A stretch of 64,000 nucleotides of DNA from Bordetella parapertussis. Lineage in GTDB: Bacteria; Pseudomonadota; Gammaproteobacteria; Burkholderiales; Burkholderiaceae_D. Location: positions 1 to 64,000 of the forward strand of contig CAMBFZ010000002.1 in the NCBI GenBank assembly GCA_945866125.1, in the 5' to 3' direction. Position numbers and translations under genes: made by a program. The notes beneath the pieces were generated by a model, which made no database searches, was not told the DNA's origin, and saw only the letters and a list, made by a program, of their open reading frames with translations. This document shows, in pieces, positions 7,883 to 16,897 of the stretch (position 1 is its first letter; each line of letters starts with the position of its first letter).

Positions 7883-9085
7883 GTGAATTTTATGCAGCCC
7901 TTTAAAAAGAGCGTGATGGCGTTGGTGCTGATGTCCGCTACTGCGGGTGCACTGGCGCAAACGATCAAAATCGGTGAGATCAATAGTTACAAGGCGCATG
8001 CAAATTTTCTTGGTCCCTACAAAAAAGGGATGGAGCTTGCACTTGAAGAGATCAACAGTAGCGGTGGCTTATTAGGCAAAAAAGTGGAGATCATTTCGCG
8101 CGACGACAACGCCAATCCAGGCGATGCGGTGCGTGCCGCCGAAGAGCTCGTCTCGCGCGAAAAAGTGGATGTCCTGACGGGCACATTTTTATCGCATGTG
8201 GGCTTGGCGGTGACGGATTTTGCGCAACAGAAAAAATTCTTTTTTCTCGCCGCTGAGCCGCTGACGGACAAAATCGTTTGGGAAAACGGTAACCGCTACA
8301 CCTTCCGTTTAAGGCCTTCAACATGGATGCAAGTTGCCATGCTGGTGCCTGAGGCAGCCAAGCTTAAGAAAAAACGGTGGGCATTGGTGTATCCGAATTA
8401 TGAATATGGTCAGTCCGCTGCCAACACCTTCAAGCAATTGCTCAAGGCTGCGCAGCCGGATGTCGAATTTGTCGCCGAGCAGGCCCCGCCGTTAGGCAAG
8501 CTTGATGCGCCTGCCGTGACGCAGGCCTTGGCCGACGCCAAGCCGGATGCAATCTTTAACGTCTTGTTTGGACCGGATTTGTCTAAATTCGTCCGAGAGG
8601 GCAGTATCCGTAATTTATTCAAGTCGCGTGAAGTCTTCAGTGTCCTCTCCGGCGAGCCAGAATATCTGGATCCGTTGAAAGAGGAAGCGCCGGTAGGCTG
8701 GTACGTCACCGGCTACCCCTGGTACGGCATTACCACGCCTGAGCACAAGCGCTTCCTCGACGCGTACCAGAAAAAATTCAATGACTATCCGCGACTTGGT
8801 TCCGTCGTTGGCTATTCGGCCATCATGTCGATTGCTGCGGGTATCAAAAAAGCTGGCTCGACGCAAAGCGAAAAGCTGGTCGATGCGTTTCATGGTTTGC
8901 CGGTTGAGACGCCGCTCGGGCGCATCAACTATCGGGCGCAGGATAATCAGTCGACTATGGGTGCTTTTGTGGGACGCACTGCCCAAAAAGACGGCAAAGG
9001 TGTGATGGTCAATTATCAGTACCTTGACGGCGCAAAATTTCAGCCCGCCGATGCTGAGATTAAAGTCTTGCGCAAAGCGCCGTAA
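7883..9085 (+). CDS. Liv-type ABC transporter substrate-binding protein (probable nicotinate binding)
   Basis: About 400 residues, periplasmic binding protein of the Peripla_BP_6 (branched-chain amino acid) family. A Sec signal peptide ends at ALAQ (about residue 23). The mature protein begins IKIGEINSYKAHANFLGPYKKGMELALEEIN, with typical blocks VDVLTGTFLSHV and SVVGYSAIMSIAAGI. GTG at 7883 is preferred because GAGG lies 6 bases upstream; ATG at 7892 is the alternative. The frame is open further upstream to 7781 but that part overlaps the previous gene and has no leader features. Substrate is inferred from the catabolic cluster, not from the binding site. Confidence 0.85.
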   Translation: MNFMQPFKKSVMALVLMSATAGALAQTIKIGEINSYKAHANFLGPYKKGMELALEEINSSGGLLGKKVEIISRDDNANPGDAVRAAEELVSREKVDVLTGTFLSHVGLAVTDFAQQKKFFFLAAEPLTDKIVWENGNRYTFRLRPSTWMQVAMLVPEAAKLKKKRWALVYPNYEYGQSAANTFKQLLKAAQPDVEFVAEQAPPLGKLDAPAVTQALADAKPDAIFNVLFGPDLSKFVREGSIRNLFKSREVFSVLSGEPEYLDPLKEEAPVGWYVTGYPWYGITTPEHKRFLDAYQKKFNDYPRLGSVVGYSAIMSIAAGIKKAGSTQSEKLVDAFHGLPVETPLGRINYRAQDNQSTMGAFVGRTAQKDGKGVMVNYQYLDGAKFQPADAEIKVLRKAP

Positions 9086-9105
9086 AAAGGTCAGCCGATA
9101 CCGCG

Positions 9106-10998
9106 ATGACCTTCTCCGCCCTGATCTTGCAATTGCTCAATGGCTTAGCCGGAGCATCGTCGCTATTTATGGTGGCCGCTGGGCTATCGCTCATTTTTGG
9201 CGTTACCCGCATCGTCAATTTCGCCCATGGTTCACTGACCATGCTGGGCATGTACGTGGCCGTGTCAGCCAGTGAATGGCTTGGTACCAACACCGCAGTC
9301 GGATTTTGGGGGGCGGTGCTGCTGGGCGCATTGGCGACTGCCGCGTTGGGCGCGTTGATTGAGATGGTGCTCTTACGTCGCATTTACCATGCGCCAGAAT
9401 TATTTCAGTTGCTTGCAACATTTGCCCTGGTGCTGGTGATCAAAGACGCCGCGTTGGTTTTGTGGGGTGCCGAGGAGATTCTTGGCCCGCGCGCACCAGG
9501 TCTGACAGGTGCCGTTGATTTGTTGGGCCAGCTTTTCCCGCTCTATAACCTGGTCCTGATCGGCATTGGGCCGCTGGTGTTGCTGTTGCTGTGGCTCGTG
9601 TTGACGCGTACCCGTTGGGGCACGTTGGTACGCGCTGCCACGCAAGACCGCGAGATGCTGGGTGCTCTCGGTGTCAATCAGGCGTGGCTGTTTACGAGTG
9701 TGTTTGCGCTAGGCGCGTTTCTCGCCGGATTGGGCGGGGCGGTACAGATGCCCAATGAGCCGGCCAATCTGCATCTGGATTTGCAAACGATTGGCGACGC
9801 ATTTGTCGTGGTCGTGGTGGGCGGGATGGGCAGCATTCCGGGGGCATATCTTGCGGCGCTGCTCATCGCGGAGACCAAGGCGCTGTGTGCAGCGTTAGGC
9901 ACGGTTACTTTTTTAGGCTTTGCGTTTTCGTTTTCCAAGCTCACGCTGGTGGTCGAGTTTCTTATCATGGCGATAGTGTTGGTATTGCGTCCCTGGGGTT
10001 TGATGGGACGCCAGCAGGCGCAAAGCCGCAGCGCTGCAGTGATCGAAGCGCCGCTGGAGCCAGCGGGATCTTTATTGAAAAAAGGAGCGCTGCTGCTCAT
10101 GGTGGTGCTGCTAACGCTGCCGCTGCTTGAGCAGACCTTTCCTTACGCACTGGTACTCGGGATCGATTTGTTGGTGGCGATGTTATTTGCAGCGAGCCTG
10201 CATTTCATTATGGGGCCGGGCGGCATGCACTCGTTTGGTCATGCGGCCTATTTTGGTTTGGGGGCGTACGGGGCCGCTCTATTTCTCAAAGCATTCGGCC
10301 TGCCGATGCTCATCGCATTGTTGCTCGCGCCGCTGCTTGCTGGCTTGGGTGCGCTGGTGTTTGGCTGGTTTTGCGTGCGGCTCTCGGGGGTCTATCTGGC
10401 GATGCTGACCCTGGCGTTTGCGCAGATTGTCTGGTCGGTGATTTATCAGTCTGACCAATTCACCGGCGGCAGCAACGGTATCACCGGGCTCTGGCCGGCC
10501 CCATGGCTGGCAGATAAATTTTCTTACTATTATTTGACGCTTGCTTTTGTGACGGCGGGCGTGCTGCTCATGCGCCGGATTTTATTTGCGCCATTTGGTT
10601 ATGCGCTGCGTGCTGGACGGGATTCCCCATTGCGCTCAGACGCGATCGGCCTTGATGTCAAACGCGTGCAATGGCTGGCGTTTGTGCTCGCCGGTCTGTT
10701 TTGCGGTGTCGCTGGTGCGTTGTTTGCGTTTTCCAAAGGCAGCATCTCGCCGGAAACAATTCATGTAAGCCGCTCGGTTGATGGGCTTGTGATGGTACTT
10801 TTGGGTGGCGTGCAGACACTGGCCGGACCATTGGTAGGTAGCGTGCTTTTTACCTGGCTCCAAGATGTGCTTATGCGTGAAACAGATTATTGGCGCGCCT
10901 GTTTGGGCGGTGTGATTCTCCTGCTAGTGCTGGTTTTTCCGCTTGGCGTAGCGGGTACATTGCGCGCCTTCCTTGATCATCGGCGTACATCATCATGA
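9106..10998 (+). CDS. Fused LivH-LivM ABC transporter permease
   Basis: 630 residues, about twice the length of a usual Liv permease. Residues ~1-300 match LivH (LIFGVTRIVNFAHGSL near the N-terminus, VVVVGGMGSIPGAYLAALL). Residues ~325-630 match LivM (FGHAAYFGLGAYGAAL, FAFSKGSISPETIHVSRS, VMVLLGGVQTLAGPLVG). Both halves are rich in membrane helices and joined by a short linker around residues 300-325. It overlaps the next gene (ATGA at 10995). Elsewhere in this window (48135-50275) LivH and LivM are encoded separately, so the fusion is specific to this system. Confidence 0.9.
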   Translation: MTFSALILQLLNGLAGASSLFMVAAGLSLIFGVTRIVNFAHGSLTMLGMYVAVSASEWLGTNTAVGFWGAVLLGALATAALGALIEMVLLRRIYHAPELFQLLATFALVLVIKDAALVLWGAEEILGPRAPGLTGAVDLLGQLFPLYNLVLIGIGPLVLLLLWLVLTRTRWGTLVRAATQDREMLGALGVNQAWLFTSVFALGAFLAGLGGAVQMPNEPANLHLDLQTIGDAFVVVVVGGMGSIPGAYLAALLIAETKALCAALGTVTFLGFAFSFSKLTLVVEFLIMAIVLVLRPWGLMGRQQAQSRSAAVIEAPLEPAGSLLKKGALLLMVVLLTLPLLEQTFPYALVLGIDLLVAMLFAASLHFIMGPGGMHSFGHAAYFGLGAYGAALFLKAFGLPMLIALLLAPLLAGLGALVFGWFCVRLSGVYLAMLTLAFAQIVWSVIYQSDQFTGGSNGITGLWPAPWLADKFSYYYLTLAFVTAGVLLMRRILFAPFGYALRAGRDSPLRSDAIGLDVKRVQWLAFVLAGLFCGVAGALFAFSKGSISPETIHVSRSVDGLVMVLLGGVQTLAGPLVGSVLFTWLQDVLMRETDYWRACLGGVILLLVLVFPLGVAGTLRAFLDHRRTSS

Positions 10999-11765
10999 GC
11001 TTGCTGCAGATACGTCATCTCGCCAAATCTTATGGTGGCGTAAAAGCCGTCGACGATGTGTCGTTTGCGTTGCCGGCCGGGCAGCTGCTGGCATTACTCG
11101 GTCCGAATGGGGCCGGTAAATCGACTTGCTTCAACATGGTCAATGGGCAGACGCGGCCTGATGCGGGTGTGATTCTGTTTGATGGTCACCAAATTAGCGG
11201 TAAAGCACCCCGTGCGATCTGGCGACTTGGTGTCGGGCGCACGTTTCAGATCGCTGCGACCTTTCACTCAATGACGGTGGCCGAAAACGTGCAGATGGCG
11301 CTACTCTCCCGTGAGAAAAAAATATTTTCATTTTGGCGGCCAGCGCATTCTTATTTGCGTGATGAAGCGGTCGATCTGCTTCGACAAGTTGGTATGGATG
11401 CCCAGGCTGACCGGCCTTGCAGCGTGCTCGCTTATGGCGATGTGAAGCGGGTCGAGCTTGCTATTGCGCTGGCTAACCGGCCGCGCTTGTTGCTAATGGA
11501 TGAGCCGACTGCTGGAATGGCCGCTGGTGAGCGTCATGCGTTAATGGCTTTAACCAAACAGCTTGTCGTTGAGCGGGACATGGCTGTGCTCTTTACCGAG
11601 CACAGCATGGATGTGGTGTTTGCCTATGCCGACCGGATGATCGTACTGGCGCGTGGCAAGCTGATCGCAGAAGGTAATGGCGACGCGATTCGTAATCATC
11701 CCCAGGTACAAGAAGTGTATTTTGGCAGTGGTTCGACCTTTGGTAGTGTGGGGCAGTCGGCATGA
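10995..11765 (+). CDS. Liv-type ABC transporter ATP-binding protein (LivG-like)
   Basis: 256 residues. Walker A GPNGAGKST at about residues 36-44, a degenerate signature LAYGDVKRVELA, Walker B RLLLMDEPTAGM, and a switch His in LFTEHSMDVVF. Overlaps the permease gene before it and the LivF-like gene after it by 4 bases each, so all transporter parts are co-translated. Energises uptake of the cluster's substrate. Confidence 0.9.
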   Translation: MSLLQIRHLAKSYGGVKAVDDVSFALPAGQLLALLGPNGAGKSTCFNMVNGQTRPDAGVILFDGHQISGKAPRAIWRLGVGRTFQIAATFHSMTVAENVQMALLSREKKIFSFWRPAHSYLRDEAVDLLRQVGMDAQADRPCSVLAYGDVKRVELAIALANRPRLLLMDEPTAGMAAGERHALMALTKQLVVERDMAVLFTEHSMDVVFAYADRMIVLARGKLIAEGNGDAIRNHPQVQEVYFGSGSTFGSVGQSA

Positions 11766-12475
11766 GCGCGCCCGTACTAAAGGCTGACAAGCTCAATGCC
11801 TTTTACGGCAAAGCGCATATTTTGTTTGATGTGTCGCTGCAGGTGGATGCTGGCGAAGTGGTGGCTTTAATGGGGCGCAATGGCGCTGGTAAGTCGACCA
11901 CAATGAAATGCCTCATGGGGATGATGGCGCAGTGTGAGGGCAGTGTACTTTTTCAGGGCACGCAACTAATCGGCCTTGCGCCTTATCGTGTTGCGCGCCT
12001 TGGCTTAGGTCTGGTGCCGGAAGACCGACGTATTTTTACTGACCTGACCGTAATGGAAAATCTGGAGGTTGGTCGGCAGCCGGCACGCGCAGGCTTCGCG
12101 CCATGGACTCCATCGCGATTGTTTACGCTATTTCCAAATTTGGGTGAGATGCCTGATCGTGCCGGCGGTAGCATGAGCGGTGGCGAGCAGCAGATGCTCA
12201 CGGTGGCGCGCACGCTGATGGGCAATCCGTCGCTGCTGCTGCTTGATGAGCCCTCTGAAGGTGTCGCTCCGGTGATTGTTGAGCAGATGGCGGCCATGAT
12301 CATGACCCTAAAAAAAGAAGGCTTGGCGATTTTACTGTCCGAACAAAATATGCATTTTGCCGAGTTGGTCAGCGACCGCGCCTATGTACTGGAACAGGGG
12401 CAGATGCGTTTTTCCGGAACGATGGCCGAGCTTGCGGCAGACGCCTCTGTACGGTCTGCCTACTTATCATTATAA
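11762..12475 (+). CDS. Liv-type ABC transporter ATP-binding protein (LivF-like)
   Basis: 237 residues. Walker A MGRNGAGKST (about residues 37-46), signature MSGGEQQML, Walker B LLLLDEPSEGV, H-region replaced by LLSEQNMHFA as in LivF proteins (Gln in place of the switch His). Last gene of the transporter block; followed by a short hairpin and then the nicotinamidase gene. Confidence 0.9.
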   Translation: MSAPVLKADKLNAFYGKAHILFDVSLQVDAGEVVALMGRNGAGKSTTMKCLMGMMAQCEGSVLFQGTQLIGLAPYRVARLGLGLVPEDRRIFTDLTVMENLEVGRQPARAGFAPWTPSRLFTLFPNLGEMPDRAGGSMSGGEQQMLTVARTLMGNPSLLLLDEPSEGVAPVIVEQMAAMIMTLKKEGLAILLSEQNMHFAELVSDRAYVLEQGQMRFSGTMAELAADASVRSAYLSL

Positions 12476-12499
12476 AAAAAGTACGTAAATTTTTTCACC

Positions 12500-12518
12500 G
12501 GTCGGCAACGGCCTTTTT
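12500..12518 (+). terminator. Short hairpin with T-run between livF-like and nicotinamidase genes (possible attenuator)
   Basis: GGTCG (12500-12504), loop GCAA, CGGCC (12509-12513), then five T. The 5-bp stem contains one G-T pair. It is weak for a full terminator and sits inside what looks like one operon, so partial termination lowering expression of downstream genes is the more likely effect. Confidence 0.4.
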
Positions 12519-12541
12519 CAACGCACCAAAGGGAGAGCACG

Positions 12542-13267
12542 ATGAAAAATATCAGTCGTAGGGATTCACTCAGGATGTTGGGCGGCGCAGGCATGGTTGC
12601 TGCGTTAGGCGGTTTGGGTTTGAGTGCGCAGGCAGCGGGGATCAAGCCTGATGCATCAAGCGTGCTGATTGTGGTGGATGTACAAAACTGCTTTATTCCC
12701 GGCGGCACGTTGCCGGTTGCCAAAGGTGATGAGGTTGTGCCGGTGATTAATGCGTTGGCAAAAAAATTCAAAAGCGTCGTCATCACGCAAGATTGGCATA
12801 CCCCCGGTCATGTGTCGTTTGCCTCTGCGCATGCGGGCAAGAAGCCCTTTGAGATGGTCAAGCTCGGCTACGGTGATCAAGTACTCTGGCCTGACCATTG
12901 TGTGCAAGGCACCAAGGATGCCGAGCTGCACAAAGATCTGTCGATTCCACAGGCACAGCTCATCATCCGTAAAGGCTTTCACGAAGAAACCGATAGCTAC
13001 TCAGCCTTCCTCGAAGCGGACCGTAAAAATACGACAGGCTTGGCCGGTTACTTGAAAGCGCGTGGATTCAAGAAGGTATTCGTCACTGGGCTGGCAACAG
13101 ATTTCTGTGTGGCCTGGACTGCACTCGATGCGCGCAAAGATGGTTTTCAGACTTTTGTAATCGAAGATGCTTGCCGCGGTATTGATCTTAATGGTTCAGT
13201 CGCTAAAGCCTGGGACGAGATGGCCAAGAAAGGCGTCAAGCGCATACAGTCGAGCGATTTGGCTTGA
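12542..13267 (+). CDS. Exported nicotinamidase (isochorismatase family, Tat signal)
   Basis: 241 residues with GGGAG 6-7 bases ahead of the ATG. The leader has a twin-arginine motif SRRDSLRML, a hydrophobic stretch and a cut near AQAA (about residue 34). The mature part has the PncA active-site set: Asp in VVDVQNCF, metal ligands in QDWHTPGHVSF, and the nucleophilic Cys in TGLATDFCVAW. Hydrolyses nicotinamide to nicotinate and ammonia. Ordinary PncA is cytoplasmic; export suggests it feeds scavenged nicotinamide into the ABC importer encoded just upstream. The twin-arginine motif lacks the usual Phe, so translocation by Tat is likely but not certain. Confidence 0.85.
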   Translation: MKNISRRDSLRMLGGAGMVAALGGLGLSAQAAGIKPDASSVLIVVDVQNCFIPGGTLPVAKGDEVVPVINALAKKFKSVVITQDWHTPGHVSFASAHAGKKPFEMVKLGYGDQVLWPDHCVQGTKDAELHKDLSIPQAQLIIRKGFHEETDSYSAFLEADRKNTTGLAGYLKARGFKKVFVTGLATDFCVAWTALDARKDGFQTFVIEDACRGIDLNGSVAKAWDEMAKKGVKRIQSSDLA

Positions 13268-13297
13268 TTGGCTTACGTGTAAATAGATGAGGGCACC

Positions 13298-14488
13298 ATG
13301 GCAACTGCGGCAATCGTAGAAAAATCCGGTAAGGTCGTCATCAGGAATGTCGGTCTGATGTTGTCCGGCGATCTTGAGCAACCTATCCTCGACGCCGATA
13401 CGATCGTCGTCGAGGATGGCAGGATCACAGCAGTCGGTAAAGAAAAAGACTGTGATCCTGAAGGGGCGCAAACCATCATCGATTGCCGCGGCACCGTGGT
13501 CTCTCCCGGTCTGATTGATTCACATGTGCATCCAGTCGCAGGTGACTGGACGCCGCGTCAGCAGCAGACTGGCTGGATCGATTCCTCTTTGCATGGTGGT
13601 GTGACCACCATGATTTCCGCTGGTGAGGTGCACTACCCGGGACGGCCCAAAGACATCGTAGGCTTAAAGGCCCTGGCCATTACCTCGCAGCGTGCATTTG
13701 AGGCGTTTCGTCCCGGCGGTGTCAAAGTACTCGCCGGTGCGCCGGTGATTGAAAGAGGCATGGTTGAGTCTGATTTTGCCGAGCTTGCGAGTGCGGGCGT
13801 GAAATTATTGGGCGAGGTCGGGCTCGGTAGTGTCAAGGCAGGTGACGAAGCCCGGCAGATGGTCGCATGGGCGCGCAAGTACGGCATACAGAGCACGATT
13901 CACACAGGCGGACCATCGATTCCGGGGTCGGGCCTGATTGACAAGGATGTGGTGCTGGAAGCTGACGCCGATATTATTGGGCACATCAATGGGGGCCATA
14001 CCTCCTTGCCTTATAAAGATGTTTGTGAACTATGCGAGCGTTCTACGCGCGGCATTGAGCTTGTACATAATGGCAACGAGCGGATTTCAATTTTGACAGC
14101 GCGTCACGCGCATGAGCTCCGTTGTTTGCATCGCGTGATACTGGGTACCGACGGGCCGGCTGGGTCTGGTGTGCAGCCCTTGGGCATCCTGCGTATGATT
14201 GCGCAGTTGGCGAGTTTGGCCGACATTCCGGCCGAGATCGCGTTTTGTTTTGCGACCGGGAACACGGCGCGCATGCGCGCACTAGACTGTGGCTTTATTG
14301 CCGTGGGCCGGGTGGCCGATTTTGTGTTTATGGATCGTGCCCAACATACGGCAGGCAGGCATTTTCTTGAGAGCGTGCAGCTCGGCGATTTACCCGGCAT
14401 CGGCATGGTCATGATTGACGGCATTGTGCGTTGTCAGCGCAGCCGCAATACCCCGCCTGCGATGGAAGTACCGATTATTCAACATTAA
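13298..14488 (+). CDS. Enamidase-like amidohydrolase (ring opening of tetrahydro-6-oxonicotinate)
   Basis: 396 residues, GAGG before the ATG. Amidohydrolase fold: VSPGLIDSHVHP holds the first metal His pair (about residues 70-81), later His in IHTGGPSIPG and GHINGGHTSLP, and an Asp in LGTDGPAGSG. The pattern fits enamidase of Eubacterium barkeri, which hydrolyses 1,4,5,6-tetrahydro-6-oxonicotinate to 2-formylglutarate and ammonia. Position between nicotinamidase and glutaryl-CoA dehydrogenase, plus the reductase gene upstream, support this. Imidazolonepropionase-like enzymes are the nearest alternative. Confidence 0.8.
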   Translation: MATAAIVEKSGKVVIRNVGLMLSGDLEQPILDADTIVVEDGRITAVGKEKDCDPEGAQTIIDCRGTVVSPGLIDSHVHPVAGDWTPRQQQTGWIDSSLHGGVTTMISAGEVHYPGRPKDIVGLKALAITSQRAFEAFRPGGVKVLAGAPVIERGMVESDFAELASAGVKLLGEVGLGSVKAGDEARQMVAWARKYGIQSTIHTGGPSIPGSGLIDKDVVLEADADIIGHINGGHTSLPYKDVCELCERSTRGIELVHNGNERISILTARHAHELRCLHRVILGTDGPAGSGVQPLGILRMIAQLASLADIPAEIAFCFATGNTARMRALDCGFIAVGRVADFVFMDRAQHTAGRHFLESVQLGDLPGIGMVMIDGIVRCQRSRNTPPAMEVPIIQH

Positions 14489-14505
14489 ACAAACGAAAGA
14501 AGACG

Positions 14506-15684
14506 ATGAGTGATGCACAGTTTCATTGGGATGACCCCCTGCTGTTGGAGCAGCAACTCAGTGCAGAGGAGCGCATGGTGCGCGACGCAGCGGCCGTGTA
14601 TTGTCAGCAAAAGCTGATGCCGCGTGTGTTGGAGGCGTTTCGTCATGAAAAAACAGACGTCGGTATTTTTCGCGAAATGGGCGAGCTGGGTTTGCTGGGG
14701 CCGACTATCCCACCCGAGTATGGTGGCGCAGGCTTGAGCTATGTCAGTTATGGCTTGATCGCGCGTGAAGTTGAGCGGGTCGATTCGGGCTATCGCTCGA
14801 TGATGAGCGTGCAAAGCTCGCTGGTGATGGTGCCGATTTATGAATTTGGCAGCGAAGCACAGCGCCAGAAATATTTGCCTAAGCTCGCCAGTGGTGAATG
14901 GGTAGGCTGCTTTGGCTTGACCGAACCAGATCATGGCTCCGACCCCGGCAGTATGGTCACCCGCGCCAAAAAAGTCGACGGTGGCTATAGCCTGACCGGC
15001 GCGAAAATGTGGATCACCAATAGTCCGCTGGCCGATGTATTCGTTGTCTGGGCCAAGGACGACGCTGGCGCGATTCGCGGCTTTATTCTCGAGAAGGGAT
15101 GGAAGGGTTTGTCGACCCCCGCGATCCACGGCAAAGTCGGCTTGCGTGCATCGACAACGGGCGAGATCGTGATGGATCAGGTCTTTGTACCGGAAGAAAA
15201 TATTTTCCCCGAAGTGCGTGGCTTGAAAGGGCCCTTCACCTGTCTGAATTCGGCGCGCTACGGCATCGCGTGGGGTGCGTTAGGGGCAGCCGAGTTTTGC
15301 TGGCACACCGCGCGTCAGTACACACTGGACCGCACGCAGTTTGGCAAGCCCTTGGCGGGCACGCAGCTGGTACAAAAAAAACTGGCCGACATGCAGACCG
15401 AAATTACGCTGGGCTTGCAAGGCTGCCTGCGTCTGGGTCGTATGAAAGATGAAGGTACTGCTGCGGTAGAGATTACCTCGATCATGAAACGCAACTCATG
15501 CGGTAAGGCGCTCGATATTGCGCGTGTGGCGCGCGATATGTTGGGTGGCAATGGGATCAGCGATGAATACGGTGTTATTCGTCATCTGGTCAATCTGGAA
15601 GTCGTCAACACCTATGAGGGTACGCACGATATTCATGCGCTGATTTTGGGTCGTGCGCAAACCGGCATTCAGGCTTTTTTCTAG
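14506..15684 (+). CDS. gcdH: Glutaryl-CoA dehydrogenase
   Basis: 392 residues from the ATG at 14506 (AAGAAGA upstream). Acyl-CoA dehydrogenase family with FGLTEPDHGSDPGSM, KMWITNSPLADVFVVWA, ARYGIAWGALGAAEFC and the catalytic-Glu block VNTYEGTHDIHALILG near residues 366-381, all characteristic of GcdH. Oxidatively decarboxylates glutaryl-CoA to crotonyl-CoA. It overlaps nothing and is followed after 7 bases by the CoA-transferase gene, forming the lower part of the pathway. Confidence 0.92.
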   Translation: MSDAQFHWDDPLLLEQQLSAEERMVRDAAAVYCQQKLMPRVLEAFRHEKTDVGIFREMGELGLLGPTIPPEYGGAGLSYVSYGLIAREVERVDSGYRSMMSVQSSLVMVPIYEFGSEAQRQKYLPKLASGEWVGCFGLTEPDHGSDPGSMVTRAKKVDGGYSLTGAKMWITNSPLADVFVVWAKDDAGAIRGFILEKGWKGLSTPAIHGKVGLRASTTGEIVMDQVFVPEENIFPEVRGLKGPFTCLNSARYGIAWGALGAAEFCWHTARQYTLDRTQFGKPLAGTQLVQKKLADMQTEITLGLQGCLRLGRMKDEGTAAVEITSIMKRNSCGKALDIARVARDMLGGNGISDEYGVIRHLVNLEVVNTYEGTHDIHALILGRAQTGIQAFF

Positions 15685-15691
15685 GCTGACA

Positions 15692-16897
15692 ATGGCCGGC
15701 GCTCTGGATGGGATCCGCGTACTGGATCTCTCACGTATTTTGGCGGGACCCTGGTCGACGCAAAATCTGGCCGACCTTGGTGCAGACGTGATCAAAGTTG
15801 AGCGGCCCGGCGTAGGCGATGACACCCGCAGTTGGGGCCCGCCTTTTGTTACGCAAACGGACGGCGATGGGCGCGATGCCGTGTATTTTTTTTGCGCCAA
15901 TCGTAATAAGCGCTCACTCACACTCGACTTCACCACCGAGGCCGGTAAGGCCGTGCTGCATAAGCTGGTGCAAAAGGCCGATGTGCTGGTTGAAAATTAT
16001 AAAGTCGGCGGCTTGCAGAAAGCCGGTCTAGATTATGCAACCCTCTCGCTGATCAATCCCCAGCTGATCTACTGCTCAATTACGGGTTTTGGTCAGCACG
16101 GCCCTTATGCCGAGCGACCGGGCTATGACGCGCTGATACAGGCCATGGGTGGTTTGATGAGTATCACCGGCGAGCCCGATGGTGCCCCTCAAAAAGTGGG
16201 CGTGGCAGTGGTCGATATTTTGACGGGCTTGTATGCGACCAATGCGATTTTGGCGGCATTGATTCATCGCAGTCGCACGCAGCAGGGACAGCATATTGAT
16301 ATCGCTTTGCTGGACGTACAGGTCGCTGCGCTGGCCAATCAGGCGGGCAATTTTTTGATGGGCGGTCAGGTGCCGGCCCGCATCGGTAGCGCGCATCCGT
16401 CCATCGTGCCCTATCAGCCGTTTGCCTGTGCCGATGGCTATGTGATGCTGGCTATTGGCAATGATAGTCAGTTTGCCAGTCTGTGCCGTGCCGCTGAATG
16501 CCCGGAGCTGGCCCTTGAGAGCCGGTTTACGACCAACGCGGCGCGGGTTGCGCATCGTGCTGCTTTGCTGGATATTCTCGCGCCGCTGATGTTGCGACAC
16601 AAGATAGATCAATGGTGTGCACTCGCCGAGCGTGAAGGTTTTCCGTGTGGTCCTATTAATACGATTGATCGTGTTTTTGCCGATCCGCAGGTGCAGGCGC
16701 GCGGCATGCAAGTGACCATGCAATCCGAGCACCATGGGGCGCTTGACCTAGTTGCCAGTCCGATCAAGTTGAGTAAAACGCCGGTGAGTTACCGGCACGC
16801 GCCACCGGTGCTGGGGCAAGATACGCTGACTGTACTTGATGAGCTGGGCTTGAGTGCGTCTGAGATTGATGCGTTGCGGAGTGATGGCGTGATCTGA
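15692..16897 (+). CDS. CaiB/BaiF (class III) CoA-transferase, probably succinyl-CoA:glutarate
   Basis: 401 residues; ATG at 15692 preferred over an open extension into gcdH. N-terminal LDGIRVLDLSRILAGPW, then GADVIKVERPGVGDDTRSWGPPF and LVENYKVGGLQKAGLDY; the catalytic Asp region is near IALLDVQVAALANQ. The pairing with gcdH is typical of glutarate activation, and transfer from succinyl-CoA to glutarate was the biochemical step reported for Azorhizobium nicotinate catabolism. Last gene of the cluster; AT-rich DNA follows. Confidence 0.85.
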   Translation: MAGALDGIRVLDLSRILAGPWSTQNLADLGADVIKVERPGVGDDTRSWGPPFVTQTDGDGRDAVYFFCANRNKRSLTLDFTTEAGKAVLHKLVQKADVLVENYKVGGLQKAGLDYATLSLINPQLIYCSITGFGQHGPYAERPGYDALIQAMGGLMSITGEPDGAPQKVGVAVVDILTGLYATNAILAALIHRSRTQQGQHIDIALLDVQVAALANQAGNFLMGGQVPARIGSAHPSIVPYQPFACADGYVMLAIGNDSQFASLCRAAECPELALESRFTTNAARVAHRAALLDILAPLMLRHKIDQWCALAEREGFPCGPINTIDRVFADPQVQARGMQVTMQSEHHGALDLVASPIKLSKTPVSYRHAPPVLGQDTLTVLDELGLSASEIDALRSDGVI

